Shown: positions 1 to 14,800 of the stretch, one piece after another
Numbering within the stretch: position 1 is the stretch's first letter
Layout: each line of letters begins with the position of its first letter
Notes under the pieces: model-generated
Databases searched by the model: none
Seen by the model: the letters and a program-made list of their open reading frames with translations, nothing else
Told to the model about the DNA's origin: nothing
Source of the DNA: Osedax fenrisi
Taxonomy: Eukaryota; Annelida; Polychaeta; Sabellida; Siboglinidae
Direction: 5' to 3'
DNA: 64,000 nt
Assembly (NCBI GenBank): GCA_964019155.1
Contig: OZ025241.1
Span: 56,019,863 to 56,083,862 of the forward strand
Translations under genes and position numbers: made by a program

Positions 1-119
1 ACTTTATAGAATTCTTCATCTTGTATCCTGTTTTAGTAATAAATTATTAGTTATATAATTTAATATTTAAATGTTAAATTTTAAATGTTAAATTTTAAAT
101 ATATTATAAACAAAACATA

Positions 120-650
120 TTAAAAATCAAATAAACCAATACTAGAATGAAACAAACAAATAATGTAATACTTACCAAAATCTGTAATAATAGTAGGTAC
201 TTTATTAATTTATATTTTAATTGTATAATCAATTTGAAACATATATATATATATATAAAAACAGAACAAGTTACAAATAAAATAAACCAATATACCTATA
301 CAAAAACAGTTAATAACAAAACATACCAATAATATTACGAAACAAAATAATATAATACTTATCAGTATAATCTAAAAATAATAGAAAATTATTAATATTG
401 TATTTTAGTAATATAATACATTTGAAACATATTTACAAAATATATATAAAACAAACATATAATACCGAACAAACAAAAGTAAAATAATACTTCACACTTT
501 ATCTGTAATAATAATGAATTATTAATTTTATATTATAGTATATTTGAAATATAGATATAAAAAATCCGAATTTTCTATAACAAAAATAAATTTATAACAA
601 AATATAATACAGAACAAACAAAAATAAAATAATACTTCCCACTTTATCTT
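120..650. repeat. Diverged tandem repeat, about 160-bp period
   Basis: ATAATACTTACCAAAATCTG-like, GTAATAATAG and TTTGAAACATAT blocks recur about three to four times in the same order. The small frame at 147 lies inside and is not supported as a gene. Confidence 0.65.
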
Positions 651-1589
651 GTTGTATCAATTATATTTATATAGTGACGTGTATAAAATATGGATGCATT
701 CCTCTTAACAGTTTTCGTGGAGGGTATAATATATTTCATATGATATCACATACTTATTTTAAAATATGTATTCTATATATATAATATTGAGTAGCTGAAA
801 TAGTTGTTAGCTTATTATATATAATAGGCTTATTATATCCTACTACTCAAAATGATAGAGGACCGTTGTATTTAAATTACGTTTATAAACGTATTATTGA
901 ATATATTCAATAATTAAAAACAAAAATCATACACTAATGCAGTTAAAAATATATACAACAACAATATATAATATTACAATATAAGTTTATACAAACCTCC
1001 ACGTGGCAATGTATAATCAAAAATGAAATAGTATTATTAAATCTAATATAATTCAGATTATATCATTGCTACACGACAGTTCATTGGTCCAACCAATTAT
1101 ATTAAAATAAACTATATAACATTAAATAACTAAATAACTAAATAATTAAACAACTAAATAACATTAAATATTAAACATTAAATAAAAAACACAAAAATCA
1201 ATATATACGAAATCACCATTTATACTTTTATAATTATTACATAATATACAACAACAAATAACTAACTAAACATATAAACTAAATAACATTAACTAAAAAA
1301 ACACAAAAATTATTATATACGAAATCAATATTTATACTTTTATAATTATTACATAATATACAACAACAAAATAACTAACTAAAAATATATAATATTCACT
1401 TGAAAATAACTAGGACATACATTAAAAATATATAGAAGACGTCATATGTTACATATATTTATTAAACAGTCATATTAATCGCATGTATGTTTGTATCGCA
1501 TGAAGGTATCCTATCAATATTAATTTTATAGTGAAAATATAAATACAATTATCTAAATGAATATCAATTAAATTTGTTATTCAATTAAA

Positions 1590-1634
<45 letters not shown>

Positions 1635-1686
1635 TAAATTAATATAATTATAAAATGAAATATAACATAAAATGTATTATATATTT

Positions 1687-1717
<31 letters not shown>

Positions 1718-2697
1718 GTATATACTCGATAAATATAATAGATAAATATAATAACTTAGTAATGATTACAATTTCAGTTCAATTATCGATCAAACAAATC
1801 TGGTAAATTCCCCCTTATAGATAAAATATATAAAAATGTTAGCATTTCATTTAAATTCATTTAAATTCATTAAAATAAGTGTTGTCAAAAAGGTATCCCA
1901 TTTATTGATATATTAATATATCAATTATAATATAATAAATATTTGTTTGTTTACAGCATAATATTGTATATTAATTTATTATTTTAGATATAGTATAAGA
2001 TTATATTTGTGAATTTGTTAACCATATAGGTTTTAATAAATAAATAAGTTAACAGTAATAACGTAATAGTTTATATTAACAATACGAGTGAGTTATTAAA
2101 ATGGAGTATATCTAATCATATAATAATATATGCACTGTATAACAATACGAGTGATTAGGATGTGTTACATAACTTCTGTGATGTCACACTAAGTACAGGA
2201 TTATGTTACGTAACAAGTGAACGTAGTGTGCGCGACGTGTGATAGTGTATGGCTACGCACTATAGTGTGTGGCGCACACTTTAGTGTGCGGATATTACGT
2301 AGTGAATACGAGAATTAAAATGTAGTGAATTAACGTTAACGAACCTGCTGATTATTGTGCGGGTAATTATTATTATTATTAATAATAAATATAAATAGCT
2401 TGTGATGCTCAATTACAATTGCAAAAGCCATGGCTAAGGTGTCAGACACACAAATAATAGGACCCGGATATAAGTCTCGTCCAGACCTTTATAATAGGTC
2501 TTAACATTTTATTTAGAAGTGATCTTATATAATTGTGTATAAATAAATGATCGACTCTCGTTAATACCATGGATGCCTTAACATAAAAGCGGCTACGAAG
2601 GGACATTATAACCATATATGAGGTCAAACGTAATATAAGTTCTTGGATGGGATTCCAAAGAACTCCATCAAACTAAAGTAACAATAACAATATATAT

Positions 2698-2744
<47 letters not shown>
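651..2744. other. AT-rich DNA without recognised gene (excluding the tandem repeat above)
   Basis: Holds (TA)n tracts at about 1592-1632 and 1690-1718 and a GTGTGCG/CGCACAC-rich patch near 2225-2300. A 2.44-2.64 kb stretch has somewhat higher GC content but no clear feature. Confidence 0.5.
1100..1400. repeat. Two-copy tandem repeat, about 122 bp
   Basis: The block TATATACGAAATCA(C/A)... TTTATACTTTTATAATTATT then ACATAATATACAACAACAAA occurs at about 1202 and 1315. It is preceded by TAACTAAA short repeats. Confidence 0.75.
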
Positions 2745-2746
<2 letters not shown>

Positions 2747-4183
2747 TATATAGGTGAAAAGATAATAGAAATACTTACACTTATTTGTAACAAAATATGG
2801 ACAATAGGAATTTGGCCAAAGGCTTGGACACAATCACTCATTATAAATATCCCAAAGAAAGGTAACCTGAAATTATGCAATAATTATCTAACTATCAATC
2901 TCATAAGCCATCCAAGTAAAGTCCTGCTAAACGTTATATTAAACAGACTAAGACCTCAAGCAGAAAATATAATAGCAGAAGAACAAGCAGGTTTTCGTGT
3001 GGGTAGAAGTACAAGCGAACAGATATTTAACCTAAGAATGTTATGTGAAAAATATACTCATCATCAACAGTATTTATATCATATATTTATAGACTTCAAG
3101 AAAGCGTTTGATCGGGTATAGCATAAAGCACGATGGGTCACTATGAAGAACTATAATATAGATCATGATATGTTACGTGCTATTAAAAGTTTATATTATA
3201 ATTCCACTAGCGCTGTATATAAAGATGGAACGATTGGTGATTGGATCAAGACAACTGTTGGTGTAAGACAAGGATGTGTGCTATCTCCCACCCTGTTCAA
3301 CCTATTTCTAGAAAAAATAATGACTGATGCTCTAGATGGTCATGTTTGTTCTGTAAGTATAGGAGGCAGACCAATAACAAATCTCAGATTCGCAGACGAT
3401 ATTGATGGTCTTGCAGGCAGCGAGGAGGAACTACGGCAATTAGTAGAGAGATTAGTGAAGAAATCTGACGACTATGGTATGGAAATTAATGTTGGCAAAA
3501 CTAAAACAATGACAAACCATCCAGAAGGAATTATTAACCCCATACAAGTGAAAAATGAAGAGGTGGAGGAAGTTCAGAAATTCATATATTTAGGAGCAAC
3601 TATAAGCGAAGACGGTTCTAAACCTGAAATTATACGCAGAATTGCACAAGCTACAGCTATATTAACAAAGCTAAAAATAATATGGAAAGACAAGAATATT
3701 ACCTTAAAATTAAAAATTCGGCTAATGCGCTCTTTAGTACTGTCCACATTTATTTATGCATGCGAAAGCTGGACGTTAACAGCAGATATACAGAGAAGAA
3801 TCCAAGCGATGAAAATGAGGTGTTTCAGGAGACTACTGAACATAAACTACATAGATCACATTACCAATGAGGAAGTAAAAAGAAGAATAAGACTGGAAAT
3901 CGGCCAATATGAAGAGTTGCTATCTACTGTTAAGAAGATAAAGCTGAAATGGTACGGTCATGTGACACGAGCATCGGGTCTATCAAAAACAATAATGTAG
4001 GGCACAGTAAGAGGAGGACGCAAACGTTGTGGTCAGCGGAAGCGTTGGGAACATAATATCTCAGAGTGGATGAACTTGAGTTCCGCCGAAACCCTGAGGC
4101 TATCCGGCGACCGAAGTAGATAGCGGAAAGTGGTTTCAAAAGCAATGATGGCGCCCCTACGACCACCCGAGGTCATGGGATAG
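2745..4183 (+). pseudogene. LINE ORF2 (RT and C-terminal part), 5'-truncated, three in-frame TAGs
   Basis: Non-LTR retrotransposon polymerase. RT motifs are visible: AEEQAGFRVGRST, HIFIDFKKAFDRV, GVRQGCVLSPTLFNLFLE, and the catalytic LRFADD (about 3389-3400). The C-terminal block CESWTLTADIQRRIQAMKMR, WYGHVTRASGLSKTIM, then GTVRGGRKRCGQRKRWEHNI is typical of endonuclease-type LINEs. The frame is constant over 1.4 kb and broken only by TAG at 3119-3121, 3998-4000 and 4121-4123; the end is TAG 4181-4183. It has no endonuclease domain because the 5' end is lost, and is followed by a (TA)n tract. Not functional as read. Confidence 0.9.
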
Positions 4184-4194
4184 GTAATAAGGTA

Positions 4195-4234
<40 letters not shown>

Positions 4235-5396
4235 ATTTGTCATAAATTTTCTTTATTTAAATATAAGTAGACGATAACTATACACCAAAGAGATGCATAT
4301 ACAGTAACTGTAACGGGTGTATTATATAAACATTATAATATATAGTATGTTAATATCCATTAATTTAATATAGAAAACGAATAGTCGAATAGTCGAATGG
4401 TATTATAATAGTTAAGCTAGCTTCCCTCGACTCCACTGATCACATAATACTGCTAACAACATGAATTTCATAATATCAATATAATGTCTACATCGTATAC
4501 GATAAATATATTTATTTTGGTTTTATAAAACCACATATATTATATTTCTAAGTCTTATATTGCTAAGTCGAATCTTACCCAATAATGAACAGTTGTCCGA
4601 CTACTGCGTCTCTATAGAGGTTTACACAGGTATACACACACACCTGTACAACACATACTATATATATATATATATAATATATTATATATATATTTATAAT
4701 AATAATTATTAGAAGAATTACATTTTTTTCTGTTAATTAACAATTATATTTATATAATGTTGTCCTCCTAAAGGGTTTCAAAGTAATACAGCTAATATTA
4801 TGTGTTGTTGTCGAAAATAAAATAACAATATATTAACTGACCTTGACCTATAACTAAATATATCAGTCAGAACTATGATCAAACTGAAACCATTTGACTA
4901 CGTCACATCCGTATCAAAACTTAGATTACAACTAAAATGGCCTACTATCTCTTAAGCTATTATCTATAAAACCATCGTTCTATTAAAATACCAACCGTCA
5001 CTGAACATTTCTATACCCATACTTAATTTACCCCAAAACTAACTGACTGTGAACTACTCTTTTTCATTATCTGTATTCTTAAATCATAAACTGATAGTTT
5101 GCTGAGATTTGATAAAAACTGTTTCACGACACAAGCTAGTAAACACTGTAATGCACACTGTAATGCACACTATAATGCACACTATAATGCACACTGTAAT
5201 GCATACTATAATGAACACTGTAATGCACACTGTAATGCCAAATAACATTTCAAAAGTTATGATTTAATTAAATCACAAATTAAAAATAACGTATATGTGT
5301 ATACACTGTATACACATTGATCATTATAATGATCAAATGAAACTATTTAATCTATATGTTTATCAAACTGTTTCGCTACCATGGTAATGCATTAGC

Positions 5397-5465
<69 letters not shown>

Positions 5466-5481
5466 GTAAAATATTTCTGAT

Positions 5482-5512
<31 letters not shown>

Positions 5513-5629
5513 TTTATTAGAAGAAAGTTGTACATTTTTGTTGTATGAAGTATATAAATTAATTATATTGTTATTTCCTCTAAAGGGCTTCAGATAAATA
5601 TCAATATCTTTTCTATGCTGTCGCCCGAT
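4184..5629. repeat. Microsatellites and a two-copy LINE-tail-like repeat
   Basis: A (TA)n tract follows 4200. TGTAATGCACAC, a 12-bp unit, repeats about eight times at 5147-5238. (ATT)n lies at 5399-5463 and (ATA)n at 5481-5510. A related segment containing CCTCTAAAGGGCTTCA-type sequence occurs at about 4725-4800 and again at 5560-5630. No gene was seen. Confidence 0.7.
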
Positions 5630-6414
5630 TATATATCCAATAAACTTATTTTTTTATTACATTTTTAAATTTATGAAAAAAAATGTAAATTTAAAACCTT
5701 CTCAAGAATATAAAACATAACAATATATTATTAAAAATTAAAGAATTCTTAATATTATATACATAATTTCTACATTTATTATCAAATATTAATTAAGTTA
5801 TAAGCATAGATATATCCAGAGGTCATATAAATCCCTAATAAGGACACTCTAGATGTCTTAATACGGACACCATATAACCAATCAGGGCGAGGCGTGTGAA
5901 CTATTCTGATTTAATAAAAATCACGTGAATTATAATATTAATACCACGATTGAAGCTAAATCTATTTTTATTAAAATCAGAATAGTTCACACGTTGCTCG
6001 CTGATTGGTTATATACACTCTATAGGGTATTATTATGTAGATACTTAACTTGTATTATTAATTAATAAAATAATAAAAAGTAATAAATTAATTACTAATT
6101 ATATTAAATTATTCATAAAATCAATTATAAATAATGTAATTATAATTTATCTGGTACATCAATAATATATAGTATATCCTAGTGGTATATAGGGTGTCCG
6201 TATTATAACACAGGGTGTCCGTATTCGGACATGGGTACTGAATACGGAAACCAGGTTATCTATTGAATAAAACGATTAAACCAAATTTTAAAATCACAAT
6301 AATATCTATAATCACATAATATTAATATATTGTAATTTTTGAATAAAAATAATCAGTCATTAAATGTTTAGACCATTTATTGTTAAAGTGTCCGTTTTAT
6401 GTTACTTTCCCCTA
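5630..6414 (+). mobile_element. Family A MITE, 5'-truncated copy (A1)
   Basis: Shares the internal landmarks of A2 in the same order (TATATCCAATAAACT, CTTCTCAAGAATATA, GACACTCTAGATGTCTTAAT, GGGTGTCCGTATTATAACAC). It ends GTTACTTTCCCC followed by TA. The left terminus is missing; a LINE-tail-like repeat abuts at about 5560-5630. Confidence 0.8.
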
Positions 6415-6554
6415 CAAAATATATTTGCAATTATATAAACTTAGAATGTTAACATTCTTGGTTAATATTATAAAATTGTATAAAACATTCTCGAATATAT
6501 ATTATAGTATACTCTATAAACAAATATGTTTATTGATAGTATACTAGTATACTA

Positions 6555-6619
<65 letters not shown>

Positions 6620-8361
6620 AAGTGTATATATATATATATATATATACCCAAGTAATTACTATTAAATATACTATAGTTATATGTCTACTATATACTTACT
6701 ATATACTTACTCTACCATACTATAATATATTAAATATTATATAATATACTGTAGTATTACCTAATATATAAAATAACCTAGCTATAGATATAGGTTATTT
6801 TATATGTTACTACTTTTTATATTTTATACTCTAGATTTGTTGACATACAATTATATTCTATTTATTTACTTTACTACTTTATATATAGATACTTTATACG
6901 ATATATTATAATTATTTAGTAATATATTATATTAATTAATATATTATACTTAGAATATATATATATATATATATAGGTATATTGAACTATAGGTATATTG
7001 ACTTATCGGACATAAATAAACATGTATACACTATACATATATTCGATAAACACCTATGTCCTATGTCCTATATATGTAAATAAAACCATTTAAACTAATT
7101 GTCGGTTGAGTAGTTGATAGGTGTAACGAGTGTGTAACGAGTTTGTTATTAACATGGACTATATACACGATTGTAACAACATCCAACAACCTATATATCA
7201 TATCAATAAATCGCTAATAGTGAGTAATCGACATGTCGTATTATCGAGAGTTTACTGTATACATACAATATATTATATTTTATATTATGCATATATTATT
7301 GTAATGAAAAACAAACCATTATATATATATGATACTAGATCAAATATTATTGATGTATATTGGATTATTGTAAATAACAGGAATTCATATATAATTATAA
7401 AATGACTTTCATTTATAACTATATACATTGCTAATAATGCTCATACAAATGTACAATTATAATATTGGATAATAACAATGGATGCACGCGAAGCTTAGTA
7501 ATATCAACATATATACAGTTATTATGTTTGTATAAATGTACGCATATTTGTGTGTATATAAATGTATGTGTTTGTGTGTGTGTATTTAATAAATACTATT
7601 TATGCATGGAATAATAATGATGTTTATTCGTAATTAAGATAACTACGCTATATGAACGTAACGAACCAGGTGTAATGCAGTGACGTCATAGTATTCGTAA
7701 TTAAATAGGGTGTTACGTCACGTGTAAACATGTTACGTAATCATCTTGCGAAATATTATAATTACCCAATTATACACATACACATACGCACGCACATACA
7801 TACATACACACACACATATATATATATATATATATTGTGAATCAGATAGAGTGTAAACACTCAGGAAAATACAAAAGCAAAGCTTGACTAGGTATTTTCC
7901 CACTCAACTTGATAACAGCATTACAAGAATAAAAAATAAAAAAAATATTAGTAAATTATAAAATGACAATAACTTATTTTAAAATTTCAATTTTGTATAT
8001 CATTAGAACTATAATTTTGTATATATATATATATACTATTGTATATATTATTAAACTTATTTGATTTGTAAATGTGATTCGTGTAAATGAAAATCGTGCT
8101 GAATAAATAAGTAAGAATATACTTGAATATTGTTATCAAGGAGAGGTCATCATTTTCAGTTAAATACAAAATAAAATATAATAAATAATAAAAGTATATA
8201 TAAATAAAATAAATGTATATTAAAAGAAGAAAAATATATAAAACAAATGAAATAAATGCATAAAATATGTAAAAAATATAATAATGAAAGAGAAAAAGAT
8301 AAAGAAATTAAACACAATAAAAAATATAAAAAGTTAACTAATACGAAGAGGTAATAAATAA

Positions 8362-8419
<58 letters not shown>

Positions 8420-8420
8420 T

Positions 8421-8480
<60 letters not shown>

Positions 8481-8481
8481 A

Positions 8482-8549
<68 letters not shown>

Positions 8550-8550
8550 A

Positions 8551-8623
<73 letters not shown>

Positions 8624-8809
8624 CCCATATTATCCACCATAATACATCAACACAATAATACCACTCTATAATGGAATGTATCCCGCCAGACAACAACATT
8701 ATAATCACATTAGTATATCCAAGGATATGTCCTTGGTATATCTCTGCTCAACATTCACTCACTCAATAACAAACTTGACCTGAGTCACTCACTTATTATT
8801 AACTATAGC

Positions 8810-8841
<32 letters not shown>

Positions 8842-9639
8842 ATACATTATTCCTCACTGAAATGTTCACGAATAATGAAAACTCCGACACCACATACATA
8901 TCTGCAACACCTAATACCCACTACTTCAATATGAATACCTTAACTCGAATATTGTACTAATGAAATACTGCAAGCGTACTTTTACTCTATTTAACTCCTA
9001 ACACTACACGATACTAATACTACACTGATACTATTACTACTACTATACCGAGCACACAAGCCTAGCTATTACACTTAGATGATTAGTAATACGTTATAGC
9101 TTATTACAACTCAAAACATTCTTTCAAACATTCTTAACTATCTCAATCTTATATAACAAATCACTAATCGATAACCGACAAAGATAACACGATTTACTGC
9201 GTTATCACTAGGAATAAGTATTCTTACTCAATTACTCTATAAATTACCTTATGCGGTATCTCTACAGTAAGAGGCACACAAATTACATCCCATAATAGTA
9301 TACACATATCTCTATAATACACAATACCTTAGCCTAAAAAAAACATATTACATAGCGTAGCCTTACAAATATTAATAATGAAATCTATACAAATGACTTA
9401 TATAACCTGGTAATCATCGACTACACTAATACTGATACTGCAACACATTAAATACATCAACATTTTGATCACATGCTTCAGATAGACGCCCCACATAAAA
9501 CTATTACGTATACAAAAAGTGAATTAACCCTTGTGGACACCACAAACATCTAACTTACATCAAACACTCAAGACAACAATAATAATGTAGAGACAAAATA
9601 AAAGTATTATAGACATAAACATATCACTCACTACAACGA
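6415..9639. other. AT-rich intergenic DNA with long (TA)n arrays
   Basis: Pure or nearly pure (TA)n lies at 6558-6617 and 8367-8612; the latter has two copies of a GTATATATGTATAGTA interruption. Long frames across it encode only Tyr-Ile repeats. Otherwise no gene was seen. Confidence 0.7.
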
Positions 9640-10970
9640 CAGTACTTACATTTTCTCCACCCGTCTCGATAATGTACAACATATACAAAATCATTAATAT
9701 CAATCTTTGTCCAATCTGAAATGTTATCTAGCCATTGATTTTTTGGGCGTCTTCGTTTACGTACTCCTTTAACCATGCCTTGCGTTATAGTTTTGCAGAG
9801 GCCGTCATGTCTGGATATGTGTCCAAAATATTTTAGATTGCGTCATTTACTCGTTTGTAGGAGAGGTTCGTATACGAACTATAGTTGCCGATTATGGTAA
9901 TAATCTTGTGCTGAACATAATCAATAGTCTTTCTTTCCTAATACTTTATCCCGAGCAGTTTCCGGTGGGACTTGTTTTCGAATGTTTGGATTTTGTTATA
10001 CATAACTGAATTGATCGTGCATGTCTCGCAACGATATGTTAGTATTGATAATACAAGTGAACGATACAAATTATACTTTAACTTAATGTGTATATATGTG
10101 TTATTCTTGACATAGAATAGCCGATGTTGCAATAGATAATCTTATTTTAATTTCTGTTTTACAAGATCTATCTTTTGAGAGGGTTGCGTCTAGATAATAT
10201 AACGTATTCACTTTCTCTAGTTTATTTCCATTAAGAGTGGTGTTTTCATGTATTGAATCATCATTACTATTCACTATTACCATACTTTTTTCTGCAATAA
10301 TCTCCATACCGTATCTAGTAGCACTATTTGCCAGTTCTTGAAGATCGTCATGTGTACTTGCTAACAGATTAATGACGTCTGCAAACTTTAAATTCCATAA
10401 TGATATTCCGCCGATTGATATTGATAACGAGTAGTTGTACTTTATTTCGGCCTCGATTTCCTCAATAAAGACATTAAATTGTAGCGGTGAGAGTAAACAA
10501 CCTTGTCGCACTCCAAATGTAGATTTTAAAAGTACAACTTGAGTATTGATTAGGACTACACTAGTAGAGTTATCATATAATGCTTTGATCATCGCAATTA
10601 TTTCATTCTGGATTACAAACTTGTGCAGTGCGGACCATATTACATCATGATATACTCTATAAAACCCCGAGAATCTTTACAACTAAGTCGCTTGGTATGT
10701 TATCAATTCCAGGTGATTTACATTCTTTCAACGTATTGATTGCATCAATAACTTCAATATCGAGTATTAATAATAACATTCACCTACATCACTTAAAGAT
10801 GTATTATTAGCGTCCCTTTGATTTCCACGTTATTACATAGGTGCTGAAGGCATCTCGTCATTTGGCTCGCCTCTCTATATTTAATAGTGGATCACCGCAC
10901 TGTTCCTGTATGCCATCAGACAATATTTTTGGCGGGCGTTCTCTTGGTCTCTTTTTAATATTTGATAACA
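9640..10970 (-). pseudogene. Decayed LINE ORF2 fragment, minus strand
   Basis: Reading down from 10970: KSPGIDNIPS-type connector (about 10700), MIKALYDNSTSVV, GVRQGCLLSPLQFNVFIEEI, and KFADVINLL, where the family catalytic pair Asp-Asp reads Asp-Val. RSLVLSILTYRCETCTINS follows after a frameshift near 10130, and a final GHISRHDGLCKTI block lies near 9800. It is closely related in layout to the copy at 2.7 kb. The lost catalytic Asp and frameshifts mark it as dead. Confidence 0.88.
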
Positions 10971-11458
10971 ACATTACTTTAACGAAATATAATTATCAAT
11001 ACTATCATAGAATCAATATTATTCAAAAACATAACATGAAATTACTATATAAAATCTTTGATAACTTACTAAAAAGGAAAACTAAAGTTAGCTAGCATTG
11101 ATACTGATAATTTTTCAATATTTCAACATTTTTCAACATATTTCAACATATTTCAATATTTTACAAAATAAAACCATTTAAGAAGACACCACATATCATA
11201 CAAACCCTCTCATATCAAACTAGTTATAGGTATACCTAAAATAACTAAGTATATTATAATCAAGATCCATATATAATATTACTACAGTATATATTGAAAA
11301 ACATATCCGATCAATACATTTTAAAACATGTATATATATACATTGAAAATAACATTTCTAACCAACTAAAGAGAAACCTACACTTTTTATGTATCTCTTC
11401 ATATATTTACCTAATTAATACTTGCATAAATACAAAACACGCAAATATCCCACAAATA

Positions 11459-11508
<50 letters not shown>

Positions 11509-11560
11509 CTCTATAAAGTATACTATATATAGAGAACATTATTTCATATTGCTATCAACT
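10971..11560. other. AT-rich flank upstream of the unknown gene
   Basis: Contains a (TA)n tract at about 11464-11505. GC content rises sharply from about 11565, where a promoter or 5' UTR of the gene starting at 11754 would be expected. No core promoter motif was certain. Confidence 0.4.
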
Positions 11561-11753
11561 AACACTCGATGTTTCGAGAACCCGTACAATGTATGGCGTA
11601 CATCGGCTTTCGATTAATACGACTTGTTTACAGAAGCGCCCGCCGGGTAATCTATCATCGTCGACGTTTATATTACCCTCCGTCCTATTACGTAACATCG
11701 CTACCCCGCCCCACCCCACCCCGTTATAGCTATGACGTAACCACAGGTAATAA

Positions 11754-11821
11754 ATGACGGAACACGAGTCCGGTACCGAAGTACTGTTACGGTCTCGCTA
11801 CCAGAATGTCTGTAACGCCAG
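11754..11821 (+). CDS. Proposed first exon of the unknown two-exon gene
   Basis: Twenty-two codons plus two bases, from ATG to the strong donor CAG|GTACGG. The region upstream (11560-11750) is also unusually GC- and CpG-rich, which would suit a promoter or 5' UTR. The link to 15912 rests on phase match only. Confidence 0.5.
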
Positions 11822-14800
11822 GTACGGTCAACACGGGGGTCAACACGGTGGTCAACGCCTGCACTATCAGTCGTCAAGCAATCGAATCGGGTTTGTGTGT
11901 GTGCGTGTGTGTATGTGCATGTGTGTGCATGCGTGTATATGTGTGTGCGTACGACGCAGTACGTGTGTGTATGTGTGTGAGTGTAGTCATCGATATAAAC
12001 AAAGTGGATAAGCAATTGAATGTAGTATATGGAACTTTGCGATAGAAGCGCTGCAGTCGCAGTCTACTACTAAATACCCTACGGATAAATACCTACTCAA
12101 TTTTAGATTAATATTATTTATTTATACATATATATTGATAATTACTACCAATTTTAATGTACTATATATATATACTAAAAAATGTTACGGACATCATCAA
12201 ACAGACAGGAATTAGTAGAATTATCATCAATATATGGTATAAGCAAAGACGTTATATATTAATAGGGGCTTCGCCCCTTAGATGTCTATGGGTATAAGTA
12301 TAATTGGAATCGTTGATCACAAACTTGTACATGACGAAGAAATAAAACTAGAGAAATTTGGAGAATACACTATAATAACTACATCAGCATGGAGGAATTC
12401 AAATAGCGCATCATCTGGAGGAATTAGCATATTAATTAATAATGACGCATTAAAATCATTAACTCGTGTGATAACATGTAATAATCGGATTTTAATTGTT
12501 AACTTTGATGGAAATCCAAAGACAACAATCATTACACACTATCCACCTTGTGAGGGTAGTGAAACAGATGAAAGTCACTATGCCGATTTAACAAACGCAA
12601 CTGCTTCGATACCCAAACATAACTTTCTGATTGTTATGGGGGATTTTAATGCTCACCTTACTTCAACACCTGAAAACAAACAAACATATCATGATAAAAC
12701 AAATCTAAATGGATAATTATTATATGACTATGCTCAAAAAACTGACCTTTTGATAGAAAATACACATTTTAGGAAAAGAAATGGAAAACTATGGACATTC
12801 ATATCAGATTGTAACGGTACAAAGACAAAAATCGACTTCATAATGGTACGCAAAAAATGGAGAAATAGTATCAGAAACATGTTCCTGTCACTGCAGTGAA
12901 GATTATAATAGCTTCTGTATTATTGGTTCTGACCATAGAATTATAAGTATCAAAATAAAATAAAATCTTAGAGCACAAAGGAAAAGAGCTGCAACACCTG
13001 CATATAATCGGTCAATACTTAAAAATGAGAAGACGGTTCTAGAATACAGTAACATGGTCACGCAGAGATATAATGAGCTTAATTTTAAGGAATGCAATTT
13101 AGAACCTTCTAAATATTACGAAAATGTTATCATAGCAAACAAAGAGGCTTCCAAAACTCAAAAAAAAACAGTAAAAGAAATAGAAAATGTAAATTGGCAA
13201 AACATACAAAAATTCTGGATACCAATAAATTATATGACAGGGAGGAAATCAGCCAAGAAAGTAATAATTAAAGGAGACAACAACGAAGAAAGAATTAATG
13301 AATGGTTCAATAATTTTAAAAATCTTCTCGGTGGAGCACATATAGATGAAACTAATACATTTGAACCTGACATTATATATGAAGGAACATTAGACATTGA
13401 TTCTGAAGTTTTTACAAAAGAAGAGTATCTAGCTGTAAAGAATAACTTAATAGATGGAAGATATGTTGGACCGGACGGTATTGCACCCGAAGCATTTAAA
13501 TACTGCAACTTCGATGATATTATACTTGAATATGCAAATAGAGTACTAATTGATGGCAAATAAAACAACCCAATATTCCTATTGTAATATAATACCTATT
13601 CCCGAAGCTGGTAATTTAAATGAAGTCGATAATTATATAGGCATCGCTCTATTTACTGACGCACTTAAAGTTACAAAAAAAATGATTCTTAATAGAATTC
13701 AGCCATTCATCAACCCTCTACTTCGAAATAATCAAAATAGATTTAGTCCTTGGAGATCAACAACAACTTACATTCTTGCTATTATTGATAGAAGGGATAA
13801 AATCTCACAATATGAAGGCAATAATCACTTTTGTTGACTTTAGGAAAGCATTAACAGAAGCCGTATTCGCCGTTCGACGATATTGCTCTAATATCAGATG
13901 AAATTGAGCAAGCACAAGAATTACTTTCAAGAGTAGAAATGAATGCTTCAGAAATTGGACTTCAGATAAACTCGGAAAGACTAAGATCATGGCTTTCGCT
14001 CAAACAAACCCAGTCAATATATGCACTACGTTAAATGCACAATTTACTGTATTTGATAACTTAAAATATCTTGGATCATGGATGAGCAGCTCACTTAAGG
14101 ATTTTGAATTCCGTAAATCACTTGCATGGAAAGCGTGCCACAAAATGAAAAAGCTCTGGAAATCAAACCTAGCCAAAACACTGAAGATAGGAATTTTCAA
14201 GGTTACCATAGAAACCATTTATATGGAAGCGAAACCTGGACTATCAACAAATCGCTGGAAAAACGAATTAATGGATGCTACACCAAACTACTTCGCATGG
14301 TTTTAAATGTGTCTTGGAAAGATAACTGGTCCAACAAGAAATTATATAATGACATGCCAAAAATTACTAACATAATAGCTACCCGTCGTCTAAGTATTGC
14401 TGGACATTGTATCCGCCATAATGAAGGCTGTCCATAACCTCATATTCTGGGAACCAAAAGGAAAGCGAAAACAAGGACCGCGTGCAGTGACCTTTGTAGA
14501 CAATTTAAATGAAGAATCTGACTTAGAGAAAATTGATGAAATTATAAATGTGAAGATGATGAGAGATGTTTGGTAGAAAATTGCAAAATCAGGTCGAACG
14601 AGAGTTCGACTAAATTAAGTAAAGTAATTATACTAAAAATAAAATTATATATTTAAAATACATCATATCAACATTCCTCGTAATTTTGTGTATTTAAATT
14701 GAAGATATCATACTATTTTATTGATCTTTATTATCTAAATCCATTGATATAGATAGAAGTCACTTTAATCAATTTCGTCGAAAAGCTTACTGTTTTAATA

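Noticed and set aside
2430..2510. tRNA-like or SINE-like box A (GGCTAAGGTGTCAGAC)
   Set aside because: No acceptable box B at the right distance and no cloverleaf could be formed.
2745..4183. Stop-codon reassignment suggested by three TAGs in one LINE frame
   Set aside because: TAG terminates other frames here, including the unknown gene, so nonsense decay is the simpler reading.
8334..8708. Tyr-Ile repeat ORFs on both strands (also at 36.8-37.3 and 45.0 kb)
   Set aside because: Pure (TA)n microsatellite translated in any frame.
11754..12045. ORFs continuing through the (TG)n tract (Cys-Val repeats)
   Set aside because: Frames beyond 11821 run through the GTACGG donor into a microsatellite and are better read as intron.
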